Under the pieces are notes generated by a model. The model did no database searches. It saw only the letters and a program-made list of their open reading frames with translations, and was not told the origin of the DNA. A program made the position numbers and the translations under genes. Shown here one piece after another: positions 1 through 6,882 of a stretch of DNA of 22,167 bases (positions are counted from its first letter, which is position 1; each line of letters starts with the position of its first letter). Source of the DNA: a virus; IMG/VR virus record IMGVR_UViG_3300007640_000273, positions 1 through 22,167 of that record; one strand, written 5' to 3'.

Positions 1-28
1 ACTCTATTCAGTTGGATTGATCAGGTGA

Positions 29-922
29 TCAGGAAGGGTCAACAGTAGCGTCGATACCAGCCACGCGAGCAGCTGCACGGCCGTTGATCAGAGCCAGACC
101 ACAGTACCACTCAACGCGGGTGATCATTTGGGGCTGGGTGTGATCTTCGCCCAGTTCGCGGACGCTTACGCCACCGTTCTGGATGCCGGTCAGGTGATCG
201 TTACCGAAGGACACAACGTACATGTCCTGAGCGGAGGGAGTGCCGTCGAGGATGGCCACGTTCTTGTTGTCGCGGTCCAGCTCAAGCACGGGCAAGCCCA
301 TGTAGCTGTACTGCTGGTAGCCGAACTCGTTACGGGTGATGTCGATCTGGGTGTTGGTGCGGGTCTGACGGGTCAGAGCGCGACGCAGGGACTTAGACAT
401 AACCAGATACTTGCGGCCGCCTTGAGCGTCCACGTTGTCGATGGCTTCGTCAAGCACGCCCAGGTCCAGAGCACCGCCGCCGTTGGCGAAGTACTGAGAA
501 GAACCAGAAGTGATGCGAGCAGCCAGGCCGTCGAACTCGGCAGGGGACTGGTTGGAGTCGCCGTTGATGAACAGAGCTTCCCAAGCCATGCGCATTGCGC
601 GGACGCGGGACTGCACCTGATAGGCCTTGGCCTGAGCGCCCTCGAGGTCGACGATAGCGCGGTCCACCTTGATGTCGCCACCGAAGAGCTTCAGGCTCTC
701 GGACTGCTGGCTGACTTCAGCGTAGGACTCAGCCAGGGAGCCGTTATAGTTCCTGAACCCGACGTCGGGCAGCGATTCCTCGCGCTTCCAAAAGAGCCCG
801 TTACCCTCGATATTACGGAAGGGAAGAACAGACATGAGCTGACCAGCGGCCAGTTCGGTCACAACAGCAAGCTCTTGGGGAGTGCGAGCGTGCTTTTGTG
901 CTTCGAGCAGGGTCAATGACAT
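29..922 (-). CDS. Major capsid protein (HK97 fold)
   Basis: This 297-residue protein forms the icosahedral head shell. The sequence fits the HK97-fold family: a short N-arm, a stretch around residues 40-75 consistent with the extended E-loop, a charged and helical segment at about 85-125 matching the spine helix (DRAIVDLEG, then WEALFINGD), and a C-terminal half ending in a GLALINGRAAARVAG strand-helix segment typical of the axial and peripheral domains. There is no long N-terminal delta domain, in keeping with a separate scaffold gene directly upstream. The start is an ATG about 8 nt after a TAGGT Shine-Dalgarno-like sequence. Codons end mostly in C or G, unlike most neighbours, as expected for the most abundant virion protein. 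A terminator and a leader of about 150 nt separate it from the scaffold gene, so it probably has its own promoter. Family assignment is from remembered patterns; I am confident of the role. Confidence 0.85.
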   Translation of the reverse strand: MSLTLLEAQKHARTPQELAVVTELAAGQLMSVLPFRNIEGNGLFWKREESLPDVGFRNYNGSLAESYAEVSQQSESLKLFGGDIKVDRAIVDLEGAQAKAYQVQSRVRAMRMAWEALFINGDSNQSPAEFDGLAARITSGSSQYFANGGGALDLGVLDEAIDNVDAQGGRKYLVMSKSLRRALTRQTRTNTQIDITRNEFGYQQYSYMGLPVLELDRDNKNVAILDGTPSAQDMYVVSFGNDHLTGIQNGGVSVRELGEDHTQPQMITRVEWYCGLALINGRAAARVAGIDATVDPS

Positions 923-1070
923 AATAAATACCTAAAAAGATGAAGGTGAAAAGGTTTGGGTGATCGAGCCGCCCAGCATCGCGCTGATTGCCTCAGGACA
1001 CCCTGTCCAGATCGCCTCATCACGAAACGTCCCTTAAGGGTATCATCTAAATATATTATGCCTAACCATG
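923..1070 (-). promoter_or_regulatory. Leader and probable promoter region of the capsid gene
   Basis: This stretch of about 150 nt between the scaffold terminator and the capsid start has no convincing ORF. Reading toward the capsid gene it starts AT-rich (ATAATATATTT, about 1048-1060), a candidate -10 region, although no good -35 box is visible. It then has the palindrome CCCTTAAGGG (1031-1040) and a stem-loop GGACA-GGG-TGTCC (996-1008). The last 40 nt are pyrimidine-rich and lead into TAGGT-N8-ATG. A structured leader could stabilise the capsid mRNA, but that is inference. A capsid promoter is expected because a terminator lies just upstream. Confidence 0.4.
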
Positions 1071-1093
1071 AAAAAGGGGCCCATCAAGGCCCC
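1071..1093 (-). terminator. Rho-independent terminator after scaffold gene
   Basis: On the minus strand GGGGCC, a 6-nt loop (TTGATG), GGCCCC and a run of five T form a perfect 6-bp GC stem with a U-tract. It begins 11 nt after the scaffold stop codon and lies before the capsid leader, so it separates scaffold from capsid transcription. Confidence 0.85.
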
Positions 1094-1104
1094 ATCTCAT
1101 CAGC

Positions 1105-1824
1105 TTAACTAAAAGCACGCTGGAAGAGTTGTTCAGGAGTGAGACTAGAGAGATCCTCTGTTACCATGCCGTTGGTGTCGGTACCGCCGTAGCCAAGCCC
1201 AGCTCCTGCACCCTTGGCCCCTTTGAAGAAGGTGCCATAGATTGGATGGATCTTATAGGAAGCGATAAAGTCTTCAGCAGACACGCGCTTGCCAGACTCT
1301 TTATCCAGTACAGGATCGCCAGCTGCATCAATCACAGTCAATGAGCCATCGGCTTCGTGACGGAAGCTACCACCGATCTGCTGGGCCATCATGTCGAAGA
1401 ACGACACGCCATCAGCGGCATCTGTGCGGCCACCAGCAGAGTAAAACACCTTTTCGAGGGCGTACTTTTTCTGGTATTCGGCAAGAGCGGCCTTGGCAGC
1501 TGCAGCCTCCTTGGCGGCCTCCTGGGCCTGAGAGGAGTACTTCTGCTCAAGTAATTCACGCTGCTCGCCATACTGAGATTGAATCCTGGCAGCCTCTGCG
1601 GCCTCAGCCTGCAGCTTGGTGTACTCCTCGGGATTGATCTCGGCGAATTTCTCGAGGTTAGCCTTGGTCTCCTTGAGGTCGCGCTCGTACTGCTTGCGTG
1701 CTTCACGCTCAGCCTTCAGCGCCTTAAGGAGGTTCTCTGCTTCCGAGCGAGGCATCATATCGTCGCCTGCTGGAGCGGGTGAGGCATTAACTTCCGTCTC
1801 GGGAGTCATGTTCTCTTCAGCCAT
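1105..1824 (-). CDS. Capsid scaffolding protein
   Basis: This 239-residue protein is predicted to guide assembly of the capsid shell and then leave or be degraded. Position and composition support the call: it lies directly upstream of the capsid gene, its N-terminal 25 residues are acidic and disordered, residues about 28-130 are a highly charged Ala/Glu/Lys/Gln-rich coiled coil (KAEREARKQYERDLKE and onward), and the C-terminal third is a small mixed domain ending in SLTPEQLFQRAFS. This matches the layout of GP20/DUF4355-type scaffolds. Charged helices near the C-terminus commonly bind the capsid protein, which the last 20 residues could do here. The ATG has no good Shine-Dalgarno sequence; the upstream 60 nt can fold into two mutually exclusive hairpins. 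A strong terminator follows. No protease motif is visible, so a fused scaffold-protease is unlikely. Confidence 0.75.
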   Translation of the reverse strand: MAEENMTPETEVNASPAPAGDDMMPRSEAENLLKALKAEREARKQYERDLKETKANLEKFAEINPEEYTKLQAEAAEAARIQSQYGEQRELLEQKYSSQAQEAAKEAAAAKAALAEYQKKYALEKVFYSAGGRTDAADGVSFFDMMAQQIGGSFRHEADGSLTVIDAAGDPVLDKESGKRVSAEDFIASYKIHPIYGTFFKGAKGAGAGLGYGGTDTNGMVTEDLSSLTPEQLFQRAFS

Positions 1825-1832
1825 GTTATGTG

Positions 1833-1866
1833 ACAGGGATCACCCCTGTAAGAATGTTACAGGGGT
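1833..1866 (-). promoter_or_regulatory. Two mutually exclusive hairpins before scaffold gene
   Basis: A perfect 10-bp stem (1842-1851 with 1857-1866, 5-nt loop) overlaps a second possible 6-bp stem (1833-1838 with 1844-1849, 5-nt loop). The shared arm contains the only AGGGG sequence near the scaffold start and cannot be in both stems at once. There is no T-run, so this is not an ordinary terminator. It may be an RNA processing site or a translational switch; function is inferred only from complementarity. Confidence 0.5.
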
Positions 1867-1886
1867 AGTATGCCTATGGGCGTGAT

Positions 1887-2387
1887 TCAAAGATCAAAGG
1901 GAACAATCGTCAATTGATAAAAGTAATCAGCTGTAGAGTCACCCCACTTCCAAACGTTAAGTGTTTTACTTTGATTGTGATCTTGCGTGAAAGAGCTGCC
2001 GCCAAAAAACCTTTGTGTTGTGCCATCAGACCATATAGCCAAAATCCCTAGCCCTGATCTGGTGTTGATGCCGTCGCTGCAATCCCTAGCCCGCCAAGGC
2101 AGAAGCTCAAAGCTTACTGGAGGAGATTTTTGTGCTTCCGTGTAAGGAGGGTACCTCCACCAGCCATCCCACTGTAATCCATCGTCGCAAAAAATCTCAG
2201 TAGCGTTTATGTAAAAACCTGGCTTGGAAAAGACAATATCAGGACACGAGCAGGTTGTAGGGTCAAAGTCTTCTATGTTGCCTGTGCCGCAGGGATCATC
2301 GCAGTTGTACGCTTGTATACAAGACGATCCAACGCACCTGCATTTAGGATTGCAGCTAGTGAAATCGCCAGGAGTCGGGCATGCCAT
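1887..2387 (-). CDS. Cysteine-rich protein, probably virion-associated
   Basis: I do not recognise this 166-residue protein. The first 50 residues hold nine cysteines in close spacing (CNPKCRC, then CIQAYNC, CDDPC-type steps, then TTCSC), with further cysteines near residues 67 and 102. The remaining two thirds are rich in Trp, Tyr, Phe and Asp with alternating hydrophobic residues, suggesting a beta-rich globular domain (WDGWWRYPPY; WSDGTTQRFFGG). It has no signal peptide or membrane segment. It starts 1 nt after the stop of the zinc-ribbon gene, so translation is probably coupled, and it lies among tail-fibre genes. The Cys-rich head resembles in style, though not clearly in sequence, the 503-residue protein at 4533-6044. 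A host-contact or fibre-tip role is possible but unproven. Confidence 0.65.
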   Translation of the reverse strand: MACPTPGDFTSCNPKCRCVGSSCIQAYNCDDPCGTGNIEDFDPTTCSCPDIVFSKPGFYINATEIFCDDGLQWDGWWRYPPYTEAQKSPPVSFELLPWRARDCSDGINTRSGLGILAIWSDGTTQRFFGGSSFTQDHNQSKTLNVWKWGDSTADYFYQLTIVPFDL

Positions 2388-2388
2388 A

Positions 2389-2763
2389 TTAGCGACTCCA
2401 CTTCTGGAGAGGGCACAGGGTGTTCGGGTTGCCGCCGATCCATGTCTTCATCTCCATCATGCAACCACACTCGCTGCAGCGCTTTGAATCCTTGATGAAC
2501 GATGGGCAGGACTTGCAGGTACTGTAGCGTTCATTTCTGATTTCAGCTGAAACCTTTCCAGAACGAATAGCTTGACCAGTTGCCTTCGATAACCCAGTAA
2601 TCATTTCCTTCGGACTGGCTTTAACTTTTTTAGAGTGAGCTATATTGCCAGGATTGGCCTTGTTCATCGCCTTTGTTAGCTCTTCGTGCCGTTTCTTAGG
2701 CCAAGCCGATACGGCTCCCGTGGGGTAGGCACCCCCTGATTTCAACTCTTCTCTGATGTCCAT
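2389..2763 (-). CDS. Small zinc-ribbon protein
   Basis: This 124-residue protein has a basic, lysine-rich first half and a C-terminal metal-binding domain. The metal ligands are probably drawn from Cys83, Cys86, Cys96, Cys99, Cys101 and Cys117: a CKSC knuckle, then CSECGC, and finally CPLQKW at the C-terminus. The C-x2-C ... C-x2-CGC ... CPL-x-KW pattern recurs in many phage proteins of unknown function, often beside structural genes. The start ATG follows a CAGGA element by about 12 nt. The downstream Cys-rich gene begins 1 nt after its stop, and the tail fibre gene ends 31 nt upstream, so it is inside the fibre operon. A nucleic-acid-binding or assembly role cannot be told apart from sequence. 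Confidence 0.7.
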   Translation of the reverse strand: MDIREELKSGGAYPTGAVSAWPKKRHEELTKAMNKANPGNIAHSKKVKASPKEMITGLSKATGQAIRSGKVSAEIRNERYSTCKSCPSFIKDSKRCSECGCMMEMKTWIGGNPNTLCPLQKWSR

Positions 2764-2793
2764 GGTTTACCGAAATCCTGAATAGAATACCTA

Positions 2794-4491
2794 TCAAGAT
2801 TCAAGTGGTAAAACCGAAAGTGTTGTTGTAATTGTATTTACCGAACCTGACTTGTTCTCAACTTTTATATAAAGCTCATCCGCTGGTACCGCTTCAAAGT
2901 TAAAGTAATTTACGGCAGGGGTGACTATTACCTGCTGGGGTCCTGTAGTGATGATTTCCGCTAAGACTCCAGACCCAGGATCGGGATCTTCTGTCTCTAG
3001 CCTTGCTACGTCTGAAGTCCTTGCGGTCTGGCTGCAATAAACCGTGACCCAAGCCGCCTGGTCAACCTCAATAGCAAGTAACTGCCCTGCCTTTCCAGTG
3101 CCAGTAATAGTCAGGTTTTCATTGGCTCCATCAGCCAGAGAAGAGCTAGTAACGGAAGCAGTTGTGCGCAAGCTGTTAGCGCTAATAGTACCAGGCTCCC
3201 ATTGGCCTAGAAGGTTGTTCCATATCAGAGCTTGTCCATCTGTAGGTAGCGTGGTAGAGGTGTCTACGTCAGAAAGGTCATCGATAGATACGACACCTCC
3301 GCTGCCATTGGAAGCTGCTGTAATTCTGCCCTGGGCATCAACAGTAATAATTGGATTGGTAAAAGAACCAGCAGAAACCCCCGTATTTGTCAGATTCAGC
3401 GTAATCGAACCAGATGCAGTAATCGGTCCGCCAGAAGACGTTAACCCAGTTCCCCCAACAACATCAACACTAGTAACAGTGCCGCCAGTGAGGGGGGTTT
3501 CCCATGCTGGAACCCCTCCTGATACTGTCAAGACTTGACCTGCCGCGCCGATACCTAGCCTTGTAGTACTGCCTCCAGAGCGGATCACTACATCCCCGTC
3601 TGTTGTAAGAGGGTCCGCGTAGCCACCTCCAGCTCCGCTAGCAATTGAAGTAATTCTACCCTTTGAATCTACTGTGATGTTTGAACTTGTGTAACTTCCA
3701 GCTGTAACACCAGTATCGGTCAACGAAAGGTCGAAAGAGCCACTGCCTGTGACAGGACCTCCCACGGATGTGATGTCATCGCCGTCCAATATGTCAACAG
3801 AGGTAACAGTACCAGTAGTGCCTGGAAACTGCCAGGCAGGCAAACCGTTAGCTACAGTGAGAACCTGTCCAGCGAGTCCTATGTCAAGGGCTGTCGTAGA
3901 TCCATTCCTGTAAACCATCTGACCGTCCGCTGCTAGTGGATCCGTATAACCACCACCAGCGCCATTGGAAACATTGGTAACTCTTCCATAACTGTCTACG
4001 GTTATGTTGGCACTTGTGTAAGACCCTGGGGTGACAAGGTCCATCGTTGGTAGGTCGACCAAGAGGGAACCAGATGTTGTTACAGGGTTAACTGAAACTG
4101 TTAGCGTCGTACTACTAAGGCCAACGCTGGTTACAGTGCCAGTCCCAGCAGCGCCACTGCTAACCTGAACCCAGGCACTTGTATAATACACATGGTAAGA
4201 GTCATCGCTAGGCTTGAACCAAAGATCTCCGTCAGCTAACGGCAGCCCACTAAGACCTACGGTTGGAGCCGTGTCGCTGACGATAGCCCTTCCACTTGCA
4301 GAGGTTGGGTTAAATTTTACAATATCACCGCTACCATCAACTGAGTACATCTCCAGGTTGCCAGGAGACAGTCTTAGCACAATTTCGCCCTGGGTAATCT
4401 CGTCACTTCCTCCGCTACCAATAGCAGCCAGAATGGCAGCCTCGCTGTCCGTTGAGTTCTTTAAGACAATGCGATCAGGAAAGACTGCCAC
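2794..4491 (-). CDS. Tail fibre protein with glycine/threonine beta repeats
   Basis: This 565-residue protein probably forms a trimeric host-recognition fibre. Residues 1-115 resemble the common fibre base: a GEIVLRLSPGNLEMY strand segment, then ADGDLWFKPSDDSYHVYY...WVQV, a motif seen in many fibre N-termini. Residues 118-400 hold two full repeats and one partial repeat of about 110 residues, each with GTVTSV, GSFxLSLT, GxYTSxNITVDSxGRIT and DPLxxDGxVVxR...GQVLTV...PAW blocks. A linker at 401-440 leads to a C-terminal beta domain (440-565) containing WVTVYCSQTARTSD and EDPDPGSGVLAE, a pattern I associate with cyanophage fibres. The start is GTG with no clear ribosome binding site. The gene lies 41 nt after the Cys-rich protein gene. 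A fibre role is well supported; the receptor is unknown. Confidence 0.8.
   Translation of the reverse strand: MAVFPDRIVLKNSTDSEAAILAAIGSGGSDEITQGEIVLRLSPGNLEMYSVDGSGDIVKFNPTSASGRAIVSDTAPTVGLSGLPLADGDLWFKPSDDSYHVYYTSAWVQVSSGAAGTGTVTSVGLSSTTLTVSVNPVTTSGSLLVDLPTMDLVTPGSYTSANITVDSYGRVTNVSNGAGGGYTDPLAADGQMVYRNGSTTALDIGLAGQVLTVANGLPAWQFPGTTGTVTSVDILDGDDITSVGGPVTGSGSFDLSLTDTGVTAGSYTSSNITVDSKGRITSIASGAGGGYADPLTTDGDVVIRSGGSTTRLGIGAAGQVLTVSGGVPAWETPLTGGTVTSVDVVGGTGLTSSGGPITASGSITLNLTNTGVSAGSFTNPIITVDAQGRITAASNGSGGVVSIDDLSDVDTSTTLPTDGQALIWNNLLGQWEPGTISANSLRTTASVTSSSLADGANENLTITGTGKAGQLLAIEVDQAAWVTVYCSQTARTSDVARLETEDPDPGSGVLAEIITTGPQQVIVTPAVNYFNFEAVPADELYIKVENKSGSVNTITTTLSVLPLES
3292..4140 (-). repeat. 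Internal protein repeats of the tail fibre
   Basis: Residues 118-226, 227-336 and 337-400 of the fibre start with the same GTVTSV block and share the NITVDSxGRIT signature near their ends. The first two units are complete (109 and 110 residues) and the third is cut short after the signature. DNA identity between units is modest, so this is old duplication, not a recent expansion. Confidence 0.8.
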
Positions 4492-4516
4492 GACAATACA
4501 AGAGCTGAGTTAGTTT

Positions 4517-4531
4517 GCCTACGAGGTAGGC
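4517..4531 (-). other. Small hairpin between Cys-rich and fibre genes
   Basis: GCCTAC-CTC-GTAGGC on the minus strand is a perfect 6-bp stem with a 3-nt loop in the 41-nt gap. No T-run follows, so it may be an RNA processing or stability element, not a terminator. Confidence 0.4.
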
Positions 4532-4532
4532 A

Positions 4533-6044
4533 TTAGCCAATAGTGGCGCTCCCTGTGACCTGGGTATCGCCTGAACATCCAGTAGGGCCCGAGAGTGTAG
4601 TCTGGTAAGTGATTTTACCCTCGCAGTCCTTAATTGTGATTAGGCGACTCCCCATAATGTATTCTGTATAGCCACAAGACCCTTGACGGTAAACAGGTCC
4701 AGAGTCTTCATAAGATATTGAAAGCGGGCCTTTGGCATTAAGACGTACAGTCCAGCTTGCTGAGGGGTTGGTATATATATCGCCGCAGCCGTTAGGCCTG
4801 CTACACTTTGGATTAGCAATAGTATACGAATTTCTAGTGATATTAACTGTGTAGGTTTGAATTGCAGTACATTGACACAAGGGATCTGGTACACAAACGC
4901 CCGCAGCATTACAGATCTCGCAGTCACCACAGTCGCTATCGCAGTTGCAATCGCAAGGAAAGCAGTCGTCAGAAAGACCGCTGTAGTCACACTGCTCAGT
5001 AAGGGTTGCGGTACCACCCCCTACGCTGATAGTTCCAGAAGTTCTACAGACCTTTCCTGGCGGGCAGGGCGGAACAGGATCTCCGTCATAAGTAGTAATA
5101 GTTACGCAGTCGCCAGCGCAGGGATCTCCGCCTGGCGGGCAATCGTCGACCTTGGCACAACCAGCCAGTGCACAGTCAGCTAAAGAAGGAGAAAAAGCAT
5201 TGCAAGCGGAAACACAACACTTGAAGCTACCCACTGTTCCGCAGGGGCAAGTGTGATTTAGCATAATAGTGCAGGTTTGGCATGACGCACAGTCATCCAC
5301 GCAATCACCCTCCTCTGAGCATCGCTCGCACGCACCACAGCCAGAAGCTGAGTCGCAGTAGCAAGGCGCATCGGAACCAAGAGGAACGCATTTATTTTGA
5401 CTCGATGAGCAGAACTCACACCGGGAGCACGTATTTCCGTCACTGCAGCCTGCAGGGGGTTCGCCTGTCGCTTTTAAAGCGTTGTCGCAGAATCGACTGC
5501 AATCACCGGGCGGTGGTGGTGGGCATTGCGCAGTACCAGAGTTAGTACTAGCAGTACTCCCGTCACAGCATTGCCCGTCAGGGCCAGGAATACCGCCAAA
5601 TCCACCGCACCCTTCGTAAAGGCATTGGCCTGTAGCCTTATCTCTGATTGTAACTAAATCAAGTCTATCCCTTGTGAACCCGCTCGCAACGAAGCCATAA
5701 GGAGTTGAACCGAGTAGATCCGTGTAGAAATCGACAAAATCAGGATCACCATAAAGTATGATTTTTTCAGTCGCTCCGCACGGGTTGCCTCCGCCGCCAC
5801 CGCCTCCGCCGCCACCGCATCCCTGCCCATTAACTATACCGCTACCGTACGCCCTGTCCTCCACACACCGCCCACCGGAGCACTTAAACCCAGAGGCGCA
5901 CTGGCTATTCGTTGTACACTGCTGCGCGGGTTGAACAGCTCTCCAAATACCACCCTCATAGCCTCCGCTATTCAAGTATGTCCGGGCGTCGGATATGATC
6001 TTATCGTTGTTGTTTTTGTCCCAAAACTGCTTTAAAGACCCCAT
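4533..6044 (-). CDS. Large cysteine-rich protein (55 Cys in 503 residues)
   Basis: I do not recognise a named family. About 11% of residues are cysteine, a very high share for a phage protein. The first 40 residues are ordinary; Cys pairs begin with a C-x5-C-x5-C-x4-C cluster (CASGFKCSGGRC), followed by a run of ten glycines between cysteines near residue 80 and a conventional cysteine-free stretch (about 92-137). A proline run sits near 174. Residues about 180-400 hold dense CxxC and CxC motifs (CDCNCDSDCGDC), and the last 100 residues form a beta-rich, Cys-poor domain. The spacings resemble extracellular disulfide-rich modules or metal knuckles. There is no signal peptide. ATG follows AGGG by about 8 nt. 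It sits between small tail genes and the fibre, so an adhesin or tail-tip decoration is plausible. Confidence 0.7.
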   Translation of the reverse strand: MGSLKQFWDKNNNDKIISDARTYLNSGGYEGGIWRAVQPAQQCTTNSQCASGFKCSGGRCVEDRAYGSGIVNGQGCGGGGGGGGGGNPCGATEKIILYGDPDFVDFYTDLLGSTPYGFVASGFTRDRLDLVTIRDKATGQCLYEGCGGFGGIPGPDGQCCDGSTASTNSGTAQCPPPPPGDCSRFCDNALKATGEPPAGCSDGNTCSRCEFCSSSQNKCVPLGSDAPCYCDSASGCGACERCSEEGDCVDDCASCQTCTIMLNHTCPCGTVGSFKCCVSACNAFSPSLADCALAGCAKVDDCPPGGDPCAGDCVTITTYDGDPVPPCPPGKVCRTSGTISVGGGTATLTEQCDYSGLSDDCFPCDCNCDSDCGDCEICNAAGVCVPDPLCQCTAIQTYTVNITRNSYTIANPKCSRPNGCGDIYTNPSASWTVRLNAKGPLSISYEDSGPVYRQGSCGYTEYIMGSRLITIKDCEGKITYQTTLSGPTGCSGDTQVTGSATIG

Positions 6045-6058
6045 TTAATAGCCCTGAT

Positions 6059-6406
6059 CTAGGATAAGGGTACCAGAGGGTTGTAGAACCCAGCTTTGGG
6101 GTCCCATGGCCTACCTGTCCTTGAATCGAAGTATTCTGAACCATTGTCTGTCCTTTTCCAGAAAAGCTCGCCACCGATCTCAACAGAAACGTACATAGTT
6201 GCCTCTCCTTGAGTTCCTGAAATCTTTTGAAAGATGATTTGCCCTTCCCATTCTGGCTCAGTGGTCTCCTGCTTCAAGACACCGTCATCCACGTATCTCC
6301 TTACCTCTCCTGGAACTGAGCTTATAATTTTAACCGCAACAATTTTAGCTTCCTGCCTAGTCGGAGCGGGCGTCTTAAAGCTTAATCTAGGATTGTTGAT
6401 CGCCAT
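6059..6406 (-). CDS. Small hypothetical virion-type protein
   Basis: This 115-residue protein of unknown function has charged, alternating residues that suggest mostly beta structure (EWEGQIIFQKI, TMYVSVEIGGELFWKRTDNGSEYFDSRTGRPWDP). It begins with an MAINNP-type start like its neighbour. Its ATG overlaps the TAA of the gene before it by one base (TAATG), and a CAGGG ribosome binding site lies 5 nt upstream, inside that gene, so translation is coupled. It ends in TAG with another in-frame stop eight codons later. Placement in the tail-tip block suggests a minor tail or fibre-attachment protein; no catalytic motif is visible. Confidence 0.6.
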   Translation of the reverse strand: MAINNPRLSFKTPAPTRQEAKIVAVKIISSVPGEVRRYVDDGVLKQETTEPEWEGQIIFQKISGTQGEATMYVSVEIGGELFWKRTDNGSEYFDSRTGRPWDPKAGFYNPLVPLS

Positions 6407-6615
6407 TATACCCTGAGATAGCGATTACCAGCAGAGTTCACAATGTACAACTCAACTCTGTCGGTGGATCCGTTATAGAAACCAACGAGGATGTTAGGCG
6501 TAATAACTGGATCTAAAACCACGTTTGTGTCAGGCCTAGTAGAAAGCATCTGAATCGCAACGTCAGTGGCCTCGTTGAGCGGAGTTGTACCAATAAAAGA
6601 ACGATTAATTGCCAT
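6406..6615 (-). CDS. Very small hypothetical protein
   Basis: This is a 69-residue protein when started at the ATG at 6615, one base after the TAA of the upstream gene. A TTG 36 nt further upstream is possible but would overlap that gene. The sequence (MAINRSFIGTTPLNE... then VGFYNGSTDRVELYIVNS) looks like a single small beta domain, with an MAIN start shared with the next gene and an aspartate/asparagine-rich centre. It overlaps the following gene at TAATG. Probably a small structural or chaperone component of the tail tip; function unknown. Confidence 0.55.
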   Translation of the reverse strand: MAINRSFIGTTPLNEATDVAIQMLSTRPDTNVVLDPVITPNILVGFYNGSTDRVELYIVNSAGNRYLRV

Positions 6616-6616
6616 G

Positions 6617-6880
6617 TTAAATGTGCTTACTGAAGTAAATCCCTTTAGCAAAACTTAGCTCTACCTCTGAATTTCGAGGTAATGAAGTTATGCCAATCCT
6701 TTTAGTGTTGTAGGTCTTGTCCCTGTATCTAACAAGACCCTGCCCCATGTTACCAATACCTTCCCAGTAACCAGTGACATTGCCCTCAAAGTCACCAGTA
6801 ATAATCTCCTTTCGCTCTCTCCTCTCTAGCTCAACGAGCCTAGAAGAGTTTGAAAGTTCTAAAAGTGATTCTAGTAACAT
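6617..6880 (-). CDS. Small hypothetical protein
   Basis: An 87-residue protein starting MLLESLLELSNSSRL with an amphipathic helix of about 25 residues rich in Glu and Arg, followed by a beta-rich tail (GDFEGNVTGYWEGIGNMGQGLVRYRD). The ATG lies 2 nt after the TAA of the 247-residue gene and has no good ribosome binding site, so translation is probably by reinitiation. It has no recognised domain. Its tight packing (spacings of 1-2 nt on both sides) says it is expressed with the surrounding tail genes. Confidence 0.6.
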   Translation of the reverse strand: MLLESLLELSNSSRLVELERRERKEIITGDFEGNVTGYWEGIGNMGQGLVRYRDKTYNTKRIGITSLPRNSEVELSFAKGIYFSKHI

Positions 6881-6882
6881 GA

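Noticed and set aside
128-919. 263-codon plus-strand frame opposite the capsid gene
   Set aside because: It is the antisense shadow of a strongly codon-biased gene; composition is Val/Gly/His/Leu-rich without domain logic and there is no start signal.
3044-3538. 164-codon plus-strand frame opposite the tail fibre
   Set aside because: An antisense shadow of the repeat region, Pro/Val/Ser-rich, without a ribosome binding site.
6616-6651. TTG start at 6651 for the 69-residue protein
   Set aside because: It would overlap the preceding gene by 35 nt; the ATG at 6615 fits the tight stop-start spacing seen in this block.
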